Of a DNA stretch of 64,000 nt, positions 22,501 to 34,500 are shown piece by piece. Positions within the stretch are counted from its first letter, which is position 1, and each line of letters begins with the position of its first letter. The notes beneath the pieces were generated by a model. That model searched no databases, was not told the origin of the DNA, and was given only the letters and a program-made list of their open reading frames with translations. A program made the position numbers and the translations under genes. Location of the stretch: positions 5,079,044 through 5,143,043 of the forward strand of contig JABAKD010000006.1 in NCBI GenBank assembly GCA_012845835.1, written 5' to 3'. This stretch comes from Undaria pinnatifida. Lineage: Eukaryota; Sar; Phaeophyceae; Laminariales; Alariaceae.

Positions 22501-25500
22501 CGTTCTCGTTTTCGTGCTCGTTTTCGTTGTTTGTTCGCTCGCTTCCAGAGTCCTGGTGGAGATGGAGAAGAGCATGGTCGTGAAGATGGACGCTTTTATG
22601 GATGGGGCCAAGGTTTGCAGCGTGAAACAGGTGTGATACGAGCAATTGCGGCAATCCGCACTTGGTTTTTTGTTTTTTCGCCGGCATTTTATTGCAACGT
22701 ACGTAGTGTCGACGCTCGTGCTACGATATAGACAGGTAGACCACTTTGTGACGAAAAAAAAAACTACTGGAGGGTAATAGGTAGGTTGGTATACCACTTT
22801 GTGGCGAAGACATTTCTGACCGGCAGGGCTCCTCAAGTCAGGATTTTCCCAAAATCGTTGGAATGTGTGTTTTATGATGTGCTTTCATTTTTCACAATAT
22901 TTTTCGTTTTATGTATACGTACCTACCTAGGCCATGGGATTCGGGTTGCACTTTCAGCTTTCCTCAAGAGTCCTCTTGTGGATGAGGTTTCTCCTATTGA
23001 GTAAATAGTGAGGAGGGTCTAAAAGATTTGGTAGACTTCTACCGTCGCATGCGTGTGTCACAGTATATAAAAATGTCTACTGGTTTGACTTTCGGCGACC
23101 ACGGTTTTGTCCTGTTTTATGTGCCAAGCGATTTGACAAGCACTATAGCGGGCAACCGGCACTACTCGACCGGCGCGTTACAGGGACCACTCCTTCTGTA
23201 ATACCGGTAGCTTTTATTCCTCCAGGTATTTGTCAGCCCCCCCCCCCCCCCTCCCCCCCACCTCTCCCTGCTTTCGCGCTATCCAGAGAGTCGCGGGTAA
23301 GACGCCTACCTGTTTCCAGCTGAAGAACTTCCGGCCGGGGAAGCGTATTCGCGTTTCGGTCAACGTGGGGGAGTTTGGACAGGAGCGCGAGGCCCGGTTC
23401 ACCACTACCTCTAGCAAGAGCCTCTGGAAAATTGCTTCGTGAGTATTCGTGCTGTGTTTAATGCTCCGGTGCATGGGTAAAATGGGTAAAGTGAGCATAG
23501 TTTTTGTCCAAACGAGATAGATTCCTCTCTATTTCCAAGTACTTTGCCCCCGAGAACGGATGGTTGAGCTCACCGCACTTTCGCGGGACGTGTGTGCCGT
23601 GTATCAATTTAACTCGGCATCGATGCATGGGGCATCGTGATGCGGCGCAATGTGATGCGATGTAATGCGGGATGATACGGTGCGTGTCATTATGCGGTGC
23701 AATGTGATGTAATGTAATGCGGTGGAATGCGATTTGAATCGGGGTGATGCGACATTACTGAATGCGATGCGATGTGGGTTGCTTCAGCGTGGGCTGTAGC
23801 TGCCACACCTACACGGAGGTGCCCGAGAACTGTCATGCAGCGCAATGTGATGCCTTGCGGTGGAATGCAGTGTTATACGATTGGATGCGATTTGACTCGA
23901 TGCCATGCGATGTTACTTGGTGCAGCGTGAGCTGTGAGAGCCACATCCGCACGGAAGCGCCTATTTTCGTCACGCGGCGTAATTCGATGTGATGCGGTGA
24001 ACACGATCTCACCCAGGCGTGTGCGGTGAAATACGACGCGATTCAATGTTTTACTGCGGGTAGATGCGGGCAGATACGATGCGGTGCGATGCAAGGTCCA
24101 CACTCACACGGAGGCGCTTGAGTATGGTCATGCGGCGCAGTACGATGTGACGCGGTGTGATAAGACAGGCGATGAAATGCGACATAATGCGGTGCAATAC
24201 GAAACCGTACAATATAACGGGGAAACGCGGGCTAATACGATGCGATGCGATGTGACTACTAGCAGGGTGAGCTGCGGCGCAGTACGATGTGACGCGGTGT
24301 AATAAGATAGGCGATGAAATGCGACATAATGCGGTACAATACGAAACCGTACAAAATAACGGGGAAACGCGGGCTAATACGATGCGATGCGATGTGACTA
24401 TTTGCAGGGTGAGCTGTAACTGCCACACCCACACGGAGGAGCTCGGGCTGTGGGACCGTTTGGCGGGCTCGATTGGAGAGGTGGACTGCGTGCTACACAT
24501 GGGGGATCAGATATACGCGGACGAAGACTTCGGCGCCAAGTGAGACTTACTGTTGCACGGTCGAATAATGGAATGGAGTGTAGTTTCATTTCCTTGCCTG
24601 TGTTTTCACCTTTTTTTGGGGTGCTTGTTTTTGGCTTGCTACTTACCGGGTATGCATCTGATGTTTTTTTGCGTGTTCACCTCGTTTTCTGTTTTGTGTG
24701 CGTGTTATGTGGTGTTGCGCTACGAAACAACAGAACAGGCTCTTGATATGTCGGGGTTGGGAGAAAAAATCTCACTCACCTTAAGACATGATGTGTGAAT
24801 GAAATCAACAATCAGCGCACGTACATGCCTGTTACAAATTTTCGCTATCTTTCGCTCTTGAACGTGGGTAACATCAATACCGTGGGGGACTTCCGATCTT
24901 GCCGGGGGAGTAGTGCCACTGCATCTGTAGTGCCGGTGAAGTCGCTTGGTTCGACTAGAACTCTGTATTATATGTTTATGTTAACATTTTTCCCAAAAAT
25001 CCCAGTGGCCTGAATGGTGCCGGTATATTGGCTGCACATACCGGCACTATTGGGAGAGCCCCCCACTCGTAGCGTACTTATAAACGTGTCTTCCCTGCTG
25101 TCTTCGCGCTACGGAGCTGTCTTCAGGCCCGGTAGCGGCATGCGCTTCGACTACTCGTTGTGCACCTCAGACAAGAAGTAAAAGAGCAGTCAGAAATCGG
25201 CGCACGTGCGGTATAAACGTGTACCCGCTGCCATCTCTTTTGGTATTGACCCTTGCAATGCAATCATAAATCAGCCGCCCTCGAGTGTGTTTGTTTACTT
25301 CTGTTTCTCTTGCTATTTATTGACCCATGGCGTCATATATCAGCGTACGTACGAGTATAAACCCGTCTCTGCTATGTTTCTCTCGCTCCTGACTTTTTTT
25401 TCAGGTCCGGTGGTAGTATGCACTTCGAATCCTCGTGGCAGGCTTGCTTGACGAAGATGGAGGGCGTGGATCGAAGCGGGTGGGACAACATCCGGCCGGC

Positions 25501-28500
25501 CCTTCTCGAGTGCTACAGAAAAACCTACCGCAAGTGAGTTAACAAAAGCAGGAACAGTAGTGAACGGCCCTTTGCTGCCCTCGACACTAAAGCTCGAACC
25601 CATCTGCAAGATGAATGTAAGCGGAGTGGGTGAGGTCAGAGTCATCCCACGGCGGGGGTTGCAGTTGTTGGATTAACTAATAATGTACCTGTCCAATTGA
25701 GCTCCTCAAGTGGGGAACTACCGGTTAGTCATTAGTCAAGTAGTTTCACGAGTACATATTTGTTTAGGACTAGGTGAGGCACAGAAAATTGGCCGGGTTG
25801 CTGTGCGAACGAATGCCTTCGAAGTCTTTTCGGGTGAGATATTGAGCTCCTCGCGTGAGGACCTCAGGAACTTTCTGCGACACCCCTGCCCTGGTATGGC
25901 TATACCGTGGGATGACAGTAACGGTAGGGGTGACACCTTGTGGAGCAAACGTTTTCTGACCGGTTGAGATGCTCAAATGCGCAACTTTCGGCTAGTTTGA
26001 TGAGGGTTACGATTTTGTAGTTGTTTTTCGGACTACAGTCAAACCCCGCTTAAAGACGCATATCGGTACTTTTTTTCAAGGCGTCTTTAACGCGGGGAAT
26101 CGTCTTTAAGATTCCGGGGACGATAACGCACCATCCCCGGGGCCGATGGAGGCATAACATACATCAAAAGACGCGCCGTTGCAGCAGGTATACTATAACG
26201 AAACGAGAATCCACAAATCTGACCGTCACAACGTTGCCGTGGTTGAAAGTGGAATGTACTTAAAAACCAAGTTTATACAGTAGTTGCCGCACCCCACCGC
26301 CCGAAATAAAATGCTCCGAGAAGTGGGTTCAATGTTGCAGGATGAAGGTTATTATGACTGCAGTGAACTCTCTCTCTCTCGGTTGGTGTCGACTGTGTTT
26401 TTCTTATTATCTTCTCGTCCTCATGTTGGAAACCTCGCCGATATATCATTCACCACCTCTGTTCCAACTTTGACATGTCAAATCCTACCTGATAAGGACA
26501 CAGATGGACATCAACTCAGAAAAACGGTGAAGATAAACAACGCTAGACAACAACAAGAGAACCGTACATCACAAACAGGCCCATTGCTATATGCCCTCCA
26601 CAAAAAAAAAAAAAACTACCGCCCCCACATGTCGCCAAGAGTGGCCTGCACCTCGCCCCCCTGCTTCGCTCTTCGGTTGACTTGAGTTTCATGAGTGAAC
26701 GAATGCACAGTCCTCGAAAGAAGGTACAGGGTTTCGCTGTACTCGCCGTTCTTCCCTTTCGCATTGAAAAAGGAGCGGCACTCCTCGAGGCGAGAGCGGA
26801 CGTCGGCCTCTGTAAGCGACGTTGTCATGCACGACTCTGGCCTACCGTCGCCTTCCTCTTCGCTGGACACATCGTCATCGTCACTGAGGGTCACGTTGGC
26901 AAGGTGCTCGTCTACAGCCTGCAGTTCCATATCGATTTCTTCCTCCAACACCTCTGGGTCGTCCTCTACACTAAGCCACGTCTTCACTGCCTCACGCACT
27001 TCAGCCTCCGTGAGGCCAGGGGCTTCCTCGACGAACAAGTTGTCCGTCAACACTCGCGCCATGGACCTATGGCTCGCCCGCAAGGGCACTGGTGAATCGC
27101 TGAGACCGGGACAGATTTCATCTTGCATGTTGGTTCACCACACGCTTTCGTGTGGGAGGCAGACGGACCGTCAGCAGACTAAAGGAATCTATCCATGTCC
27201 ACGCAGCAGCAGCAGCAGCAGCAGCAGCAGACCGCTCTCTGGCAGTCTACAGGTGTGCTGCACCATTTTTTGGGGGGCCCCGCAGCGTAAACAATACACC
27301 CCCCCTTAAACTTGTACATCTGCGGGGCACCCTGGTTCAGATTTTTTTTTCGTCTTTATAGCGGGGAGTTGACTTAAGAAGTGCGTCTTTAAGCGGGGTT
27401 TGACTGTAGTACATAGCAGTGTTGGTCGGATTTTCGCTAACGAATGCCTTCGAAGTCGTGTTTTCCGGTGGGAGATTTGAGCTCATGTCAATAACCCCTT
27501 TACAACTGGAAACCCGTTTTTTGGAGACAAAATTATTTGGATTTAGTATAGGGAGGGGTTTGGGGGCGCAAAAGGCTCAGGAACTTCCGCTGTACCACTA
27601 CCATGGGATGGATGCGGGTGTGTGAACGGCATTTACCATGCCGCTGTCAGCATGTTGCTTGCGGTTCAACGCCGCCTTGGATACCCTCGGCAATTTTTTT
27701 TTTTTTGCATTATTGCCGTGGTCGGAACAACCAACATGGGTTTTCGTCAAAGGGTGTTGTCCCTCGTGTCTTACAATGTACCGTGGCAAACGGCGTGGTG
27801 CCCTTTTTGCTGGGGGGGTGGTGGAAGAGGTGCTCGAGTTGGGCGGCGCCGGCGTGCGATTACGACGATAGTAGCACTTGCGCTTGCGGCAGAGGGAAGG
27901 AGAGAGGCAGGGAGGGAGAGAGCGGAGGGGCGAGCGTGGGACGCAGGGACAGGGCGGGGGAGGGACGGAGGGAGGCAAGGCGGGGGGGGGGGGGGGGGGG
28001 GGGGAGGGAGGGGAGGACGGAGGGATGGATATGAGCCGCTCGGGGCGGGATACTGTTGGCCAAACGCTCTGTACGCATCCGTCCGCGTCTGCTATGCGAG
28101 AAGTCTCCCGCTACTGCTCTTGGTGGACGATGGGGAGAGGCGGCCGGCGTGGGAGGGAGGGGAGGGAGGGAGGAGGAGAGGAGAGGGCGAGGGGGGAGAG
28201 ACGGGCTGGAGAGGATTGGAGGAGAGGGCGACGGGGGAGGGGGAGGCGGGAGGGGGGGGGGGGAGGGATGGTGGAGGGGGGGGGGACGGAAGCAGAAGGG
28301 GGAAGGGAGGGTGGGAAGAAGGGAAGGAGGAGGGGAGGAGAGGGAAGAGAGGGTGGGTGGGGGAGCATTTCGTCTACTATATGTCGATGTCATGAGGCTG
28401 TTGCCGTTGACCGGGGGTGCCTGCGTGTGTAGCCAAACAAGACGACTGCATTGTGAGACAGTTGCAAGTTGCCCCGTTTGTGTCGGGAGTTGAGCATCTC

Positions 28501-31500
28501 TAGCTCTGTTTCTGTGTCAGCTCGGATTGGTTCTCCCAGTAGTGACGTTTGGCGTGTCACGTAGCTTGCAAAGCTGAGTATCGACCACTCAATCGGTCGA
28601 ACTCGCAGCCGACGTTAGGGTATGAGTTACAGCACATAGTTCATGTTGGCTGATTGCTTCATTTCGGATGTGTGGGATTCGCAATCCAACGCTAGCGGGC
28701 GTATTCTCCAGTTCCCGTGGTAATGATAGAGCGCGCTGTCCCTACCGGTGGTCACCGTTACTACTTCAGCAGCGCAAGCTGCCGTTGGAAACGGATGCGT
28801 GAGTATGTCGACCCGACATGATCCCTGGGAATCAAGTGCGGTGGAGATATCCATCCACCCGAAAAGTCACCCCTCCGGGCGGTGTGGGACTTGCGCAAGC
28901 TCACCCGTCAACGAAACCCCCGGCTATGACAAAGCAGCCTTCTGCCGGACTGGGTCCATTACCGGTTCACTCTACGAATTCGGTCGTTGGTCCTCGGATT
29001 ATCGTTTTTAACCTTTTGGTGGCACGCACCCCCCTACTGCTGTTGTTGCTGTTGTTTATTGCTCCAGAACTTGGAACATGCAGGGGGTGGTGACGGTGTT
29101 GGCGAGCGCGGCGAACTACATGATCTGCGACGACCACGAGTTCGTCGATGATCTCGGTGAGGAGTTAGGCGAACCTGCCCATTGCTTTTGCTCGGGTTGG
29201 TCATTCGGCGCCGAACAAAAAGAAACACGGTTCGTGACATTTGTAAATTGGCAGTGTGTCGCGCTTCCTGAAACAAACCCCGTAATGTGCTACACGTTGG
29301 CCTTGATTGCGAAGCACCAGACAAAAAATCTTTTGTTGGCGCTATCATAGTGTTGACCGCGAACAGTATCACGACCTGGACGAGTATATTACCAACACAA
29401 AACGCTTAGGCTGACGCTAAACTTGTATTGCTTGCATGATGTATTTATTTTGCTTGTTCTGGACAGCATCTCCTATCAATAGCGGAAGACGCGAAAACAG
29501 TGCACCACGTCAAATGTCTTGTTGCTTGACGATGGTGCACAACGAAACGACCGTCAAACTTTTCCGTTACAGGGGACGAGCCGGAACACCGTGACCCGTC
29601 AACCCCGGAGTTCTACGTGGCCCGGGTGGGATACCAGGTGTACTGCGAGTACCAGAAGCAGCTCTTGGTGGATTTGGACGGTGAGTCTGCGGTATGTATA
29701 TACTTCTCTGGACGGAAACGTGTCGATATTGTTAGCAGTATAGTAGTAGCCTCAACAAGCCAATACGAATAAAAAATGAGCGTCATTTTGCGAAGGTGCA
29801 CCTGGACAACAGCAGCGCTACGATTTCATATTGACGGTACCAATAGTAGTGGTGACGGTTTTCGTCTTTTTATAGCGGTTACGTTTTGTCCATTCCTGGA
29901 TTTATTTTTGGTCATGTGTAACGGATACAATATTATCCTTCGAGCTGCCTTTTTGAGCCTGTTGTTGTCCGTGCCGTCTTCGTCGCATTGATTTCCTTCG
30001 AGCAGCCTTTTTGGGCCTGTTGTTTTCTATACTGTCTTAAGCCGCATCGATTTCGCCGTTGCAGAAATACGATTGATGCGTGTGCAAGTCCCACAAGCAA
30101 CACAAAAGCTTCCCTACGGCATCTCGGTAGTTGGTACCGTGAACGGAACACAAACAAAAGTTGCTCTACAGCGTACCGGCAGTTAGAGCCATGGCCGGAC
30201 TTGGAACGGATTCGGTGACGCTTTTGCTTTTTTTCTCGTTATTTTTTTTCACCTCAGTGACCAACCACAGCGTGAGGCCGTACTACGCCTTCAGGCTTAG
30301 CCCTAAGGTTGGCTTCTTCATGACCGACAACCGGATCGAGCGGAGCATTCACCGGTGGGTTTTTATTTGTGGATCTACAATAGAGAACACGTTTTCACAG
30401 TTGAGGACTTCCTTAAGGGGAGAGACCTGTTACCACGGCTTTCCCAAAAGGTCGCTATGAGAGTAAACCCTCCTACTAGTTGAGCTGGAAGGTATACGAC
30501 AACAGTGACGATTGCTGGAAAACTTCTGGTACTAAATAACTGTTTACGAAAGCTTAGCCTATGTGAGATCCAGATCCAGTTACAAAAGAAATAAGAAATG
30601 TACCATGTCATCCGTCCGGTACGGGGTTGTAATTGAGCGCCAGAGCGCCGTACGCTTTTCTATTTAAGTCCGACAGATCAGATTCCCATTCGTGATCTGT
30701 CTGTTATGAAAGACAGATCCCTGGTCTATATGATTTGCGTGGCTTTTAGATATTTTTACCGGATGAGAGCTGGGTTACCTGAATGGTTTAGCACATGTTT
30801 CCTGGGTTGGATCTGTACTGCACACCTCCTGCACAACAAGTCATAACGATAGATAGATGATCTAAAGAATCTAGATGATTTATTGTAAATGGTGATATAT
30901 CCGGCGTGTAAATTGCGGCAGCATCGTACAGCGCGAGTGTCGCGGAAACCCCCATGCGTTCGCGCAACCCCTTGCCTTCATGTTCGAGTACTCCATCTAT
31001 ATTCCCCACCCCCGGCGGCCCGGGTTACATAGTACCTGGTGTGCTAGACGCCAAAATCGTAACTTTTGATTTCGACATGTTTTTCCTCTGGGGCCCCAAG
31101 GGGGTTAAGGTTAGCAAATACAACACTTTTCAAAAGTTTTCTTTTATTGGATTTTATTTCCTTGTGGGTTGCCCGTTATTGTAGTTTTTTCAGTTTTTGT
31201 TTCTTTGCGGAGCAGCCTGTTATTTTATTTTTGCTGTTATATATTGTTTTTCGGGTGGAAGGGATTCGCCCGATGGCTCTTTGTTTTTCTTTGGATTTTC
31301 TGGTACCTGGTATGCATAATATTATTCGAGTAAATGTTTTCAGAAAGGGGCATTACTTGGTTTTTGTTTTTATTAATCCATTCGGCGAGTCGGTACAACC
31401 GAAGCTTGGTTGAGTTTTTTACCCGCGCAAAACATCCGCATCCTACTCTATTTCTGAGTAATCCCCGCCTGGATGTCGGTCAAAATAAATTTCACCTCGA

Positions 31501-34500
31501 ATACAACCGCCGTGATGCACGTATGTCTACGCACGCACAAATCATACCCGCACACATACCATATGCATACGCTCTCACACGCACACGCACGCGCACAGGC
31601 ACACTATCCACCACTGCCCCATCATCAACGTCCGCGACAGCAACGACGAAATCAACGTGCACACACACGCACACTAACCGCCCAGCACTCCACCACCACT
31701 ACCGCCACCGCCCCATCACCGCCACTTCCTCCACCCCCAGCCAATGACCAATCTAACGCCCACGGATACGAACCACTCCCCCCCCCCCTACCCCTATCAC
31801 CCCCACCACCACACTCTAACCCCACCCACCGCCACCCACGACCCCCCCCCTCCCAAACAACATAAAACACAACACCAACAATCGCAAATGTAACGACAAC
31901 AACGATAACTAAAAGACTGGAGGGAACAGATGAGGAGTGGAAGAATCAGGACTTCCTAGGCCCGAGGCAATGGGAACGACTGAAGCAAGCGTTTGCTAAG
32001 GACTTTGCTGGCTGCGAAACGGTGCTCTTCGGTGCCCCCACCCCCCTCGTGTTCATCAGCCAAGCGTGAGTTGTCGATTTCCTTGTCGAGCTGATTCGGA
32101 TAATTTTCAACCTGATTCTTTAGCTCTCGTGCAAGCCGCTTGCCTTTTTTTCTTTTCTCCCGCCCTTTTGGCACAGTTTTGGACCCTAATTGCTGCGGTG
32201 CCTCGCCAGGTGACAATACCCGCACTATAGCGGGACCCCGCACCATCCCGGGACAGCGCGATACTGGATGTAGTATGAGACCGTGACAGGCGGTTTTCAC
32301 CGCACTAAACCGAGACTCCGTGCTGTAGGCTACCGCACTAACGGGGAACCGCGACTGTAGTTGCCAATAAGTTGATCGTCGTTTTCCGGTTCCAGCTGCA
32401 ATTGTTTCTCACGCTTGTACTGTAGTTATAGTGGATATTACGATTGCGAGTAGTTTTTAATACTTTCGTTTCAAGCTGCAGCCTTACCTCGCTAATTCCG
32501 AGTAGTTTTGTGGGTGCAGATTCTGAAGGGGTTCGGTGCACCCACACCCCAATCCCCTTCGTAAGGCAGGCGTGAGTTGTTGATTCCGTTTCCAGCTGCT
32601 GTTATGAGAGCGTCGTATTTTCATTTTCTCCCTGCCATCGCTCTTGATTGGGCGGACGCATGGTACGATGGGGGTAGCACTCAAAGTTTCTGAGGCTGTT
32701 CACTTAATCCATTTCCAGCTCCAAAAATTCGTCCTGTTCCAACTCGAAGTGTTTTGTCCCCGTGTCGGGAATGCGGTGCTAAAAGGGTCAAGTATCTGCT
32801 CTATTTACTTACCCCAAAAACTGTTGACGTAAAAATGGAAGTAGACCTGGCAAACCATCGACATGCTACCGATAATATTAGAAACCCTAATGGTGCTGCG
32901 TAGATATTGGGTACCTAGTAGCTCCTCAGCCGAGCAGCGTCGACAGCGGGAACCTCCCCCCCAAAAAAAAATCCACCGCTATCGTAGCAGGCGTCGAGGG
33001 ATGCATTGTTCTTCTCTTACCCGGGCTTGTCGTTGTAGTGTGTGATCTTGTCCGATGTGTGGGCTCGTTTGTCGGGTGGCTATTAATATTGCGTTTTTTC
33101 TCAAATCGGGTGTTGGGTGAGATCGACCTGCTCCTTGAGCAAGGAACGTGATACAAAAAATGGTATCCCCTTCCAGCGCGGCCGGTCCCGTTAACCTTTT
33201 TGTTGACCTCGGTATTTTTTTTACGTGGCGTTTATTTTGTTTTGGTTCCTTTTTTTTTTGCCTTGCAGGGCGACCGGCGTGGCAGAAAGGGTGATTGACG
33301 ATGCAAGGGGCACGTGGGGACACAAGAACTTCAAGATGTGAGTCGTCGTTGACTTTGTGCGTGACTGTGAAGGATGTGTTTGGTGGGATGTACGGTAATG
33401 GTTCCTCTAGTGCCGGTGTGTGCCAGTCGAAAATACCGGCACTACACCGGTGACCGGCGTTACTCCGCGCACGGCCACTACTGGTTGTTCGCACCTATGC
33501 CAAACGATTTCGCGGGCACAGTAGCGGCCAACCGGCACTATTTAATAGTTTTCCGTCGCTGTAGAGGAACACTACGGTGCACCCAACACGCTAGCGTTTT
33601 TTTTTTTGTGTGTGCTCCGAACACGCTAGCTGTGACGTTGTCCGTGTCTAGTAAGCGTTTGCTTCTATGTACTATAAACGCGCTAGCGGTGGTAAGCGTT
33701 GGTTTGATGCCGTGTGTTGTCAATACGCTATTAATATCACAGCTGTGAGTATAACCGATTTCACCGTTGATACTCAGTTTTGTATTTTACCTGTATTCAT
33801 TTGATGTATTTACTCAATTGTGTCTCCCACGTACAGCAAATAGGTTCCCATTCAAGATCCACATTTCCAACCCCCCGTTCCCGGCGAAAAGCCGACGTGC
33901 TCCATCCAACCCGACGTGCTCCATCAGCCCCGACGTGCTCCATCCGACCCGACGTGCTCCATCCGACCCGACGTGCTCCATCCCGGCATTGTAGGGATGC
34001 GAGGGTCTATGGTCGTAGAACGGCCATGCGAAATATGAGCACCCCTCCCCCCTTCGTGCCCACCTTCTTGATATTTAATCATGCTCTTCCTTTCCTGTGC
34101 GCGCTTGTTTTCTTTTCTCGTCTTGGGCTGGCCGTGCTCGGCCGTGCAGCGAGCAGGAGGCGCTGACGACGTTCCTGAGCAACTGGCAAAGCGCAAAGCC
34201 TAACCGCGCAGTGGTTACGCTGGCCGGAGACGTGCACATCGGAGGGTTCACCGACTCGTGGGTGAGGGATACAATATGGCGGCACCGTGTGTAGGTAGCA
34301 TCCACGGCAGCACCGTTGTTGCGGCAACTGATTTTAAGTGACGCGTACGTGGAAGCGTGGTGAGCTCCATCCTTTCACAGCTTAACCGAAAGACCACACT
34401 CCAATTCCAAGTAGTTTGTCCTCATGAACGTAGGTGCAGTTTGTTCTCAAGGGGTTAAAGTTCGTTTTTACACATACGCCCGAGGGTTATAAAAAGGTCA

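Larger units (their letters stand above)
10558..22548 (+). other. Intron 1 of the PhoD-like gene, ~12 kb, repeat-filled
   Basis: The intron runs from GTAAGC to TTCCAG. It is inferred from the reading of GPIVGAVTETTGR into VLVEMEKS across the join. It contains a fold-back repeat (10812-11962), repeat A with a MITE inside (12277-12800), two clusters of a GGGTAATCTCTGTAGGGTA repeat, repeat C copies, CTG runs, a 343-bp tandem repeat (20260-21850) and a pyrimidine-rich minisatellite that abuts exon 2. No nested gene is recognised. Confidence 0.75.
26036..27406 (-). mobile_element. Tigger/pogo-like DNA transposon, internally deleted, 1,371 bp
   Basis: Perfect 24-bp terminal inverted repeats lie at 26036-26059 and 27383-27406, beginning CAGTCAAACCCCGCTTAA. 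The flanking TA dinucleotides (26034-26035 and 27407-27408) fit the TA target duplication of Tc1/mariner-pogo elements. Only a 170-codon frame of the transposase end remains inside, so it is non-autonomous. Orientation is taken from that frame. Confidence 0.85.
25534..29067 (+). other. Intron 5 of the PhoD-like gene
   Basis: This 3.5-kb intron holds a Tigger/pogo-like element (26036-27406), a repeat shared with 1836-1925 (27488-27575), a polypurine tract (27885-28365) and a repeat A arm (28555-28625). A short direct repeat (AACGAATGCCTTCGAAGTC) lies at about 25808 and 27437, on either side of the element. Confidence 0.8.

Noticed and set aside
27622-28395. 257-codon open frame rich in Gly/Arg/Glu
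   Set aside because: It lies in a polypurine tract where all frames on both strands are open because stops cannot form. It is intronic.
30063-30183. Possible extra exon EIRLMRVQVPQATQKLPYGI after TTGCAG
   Set aside because: It runs into a stop, has no in-phase donor, and exon 7 joins exon 8 in phase without it.
31956-32300. 114-codon minus-strand frame
   Set aside because: It is antisense to exon 9 of the PhoD-like gene, which has clear family similarity on the + strand.
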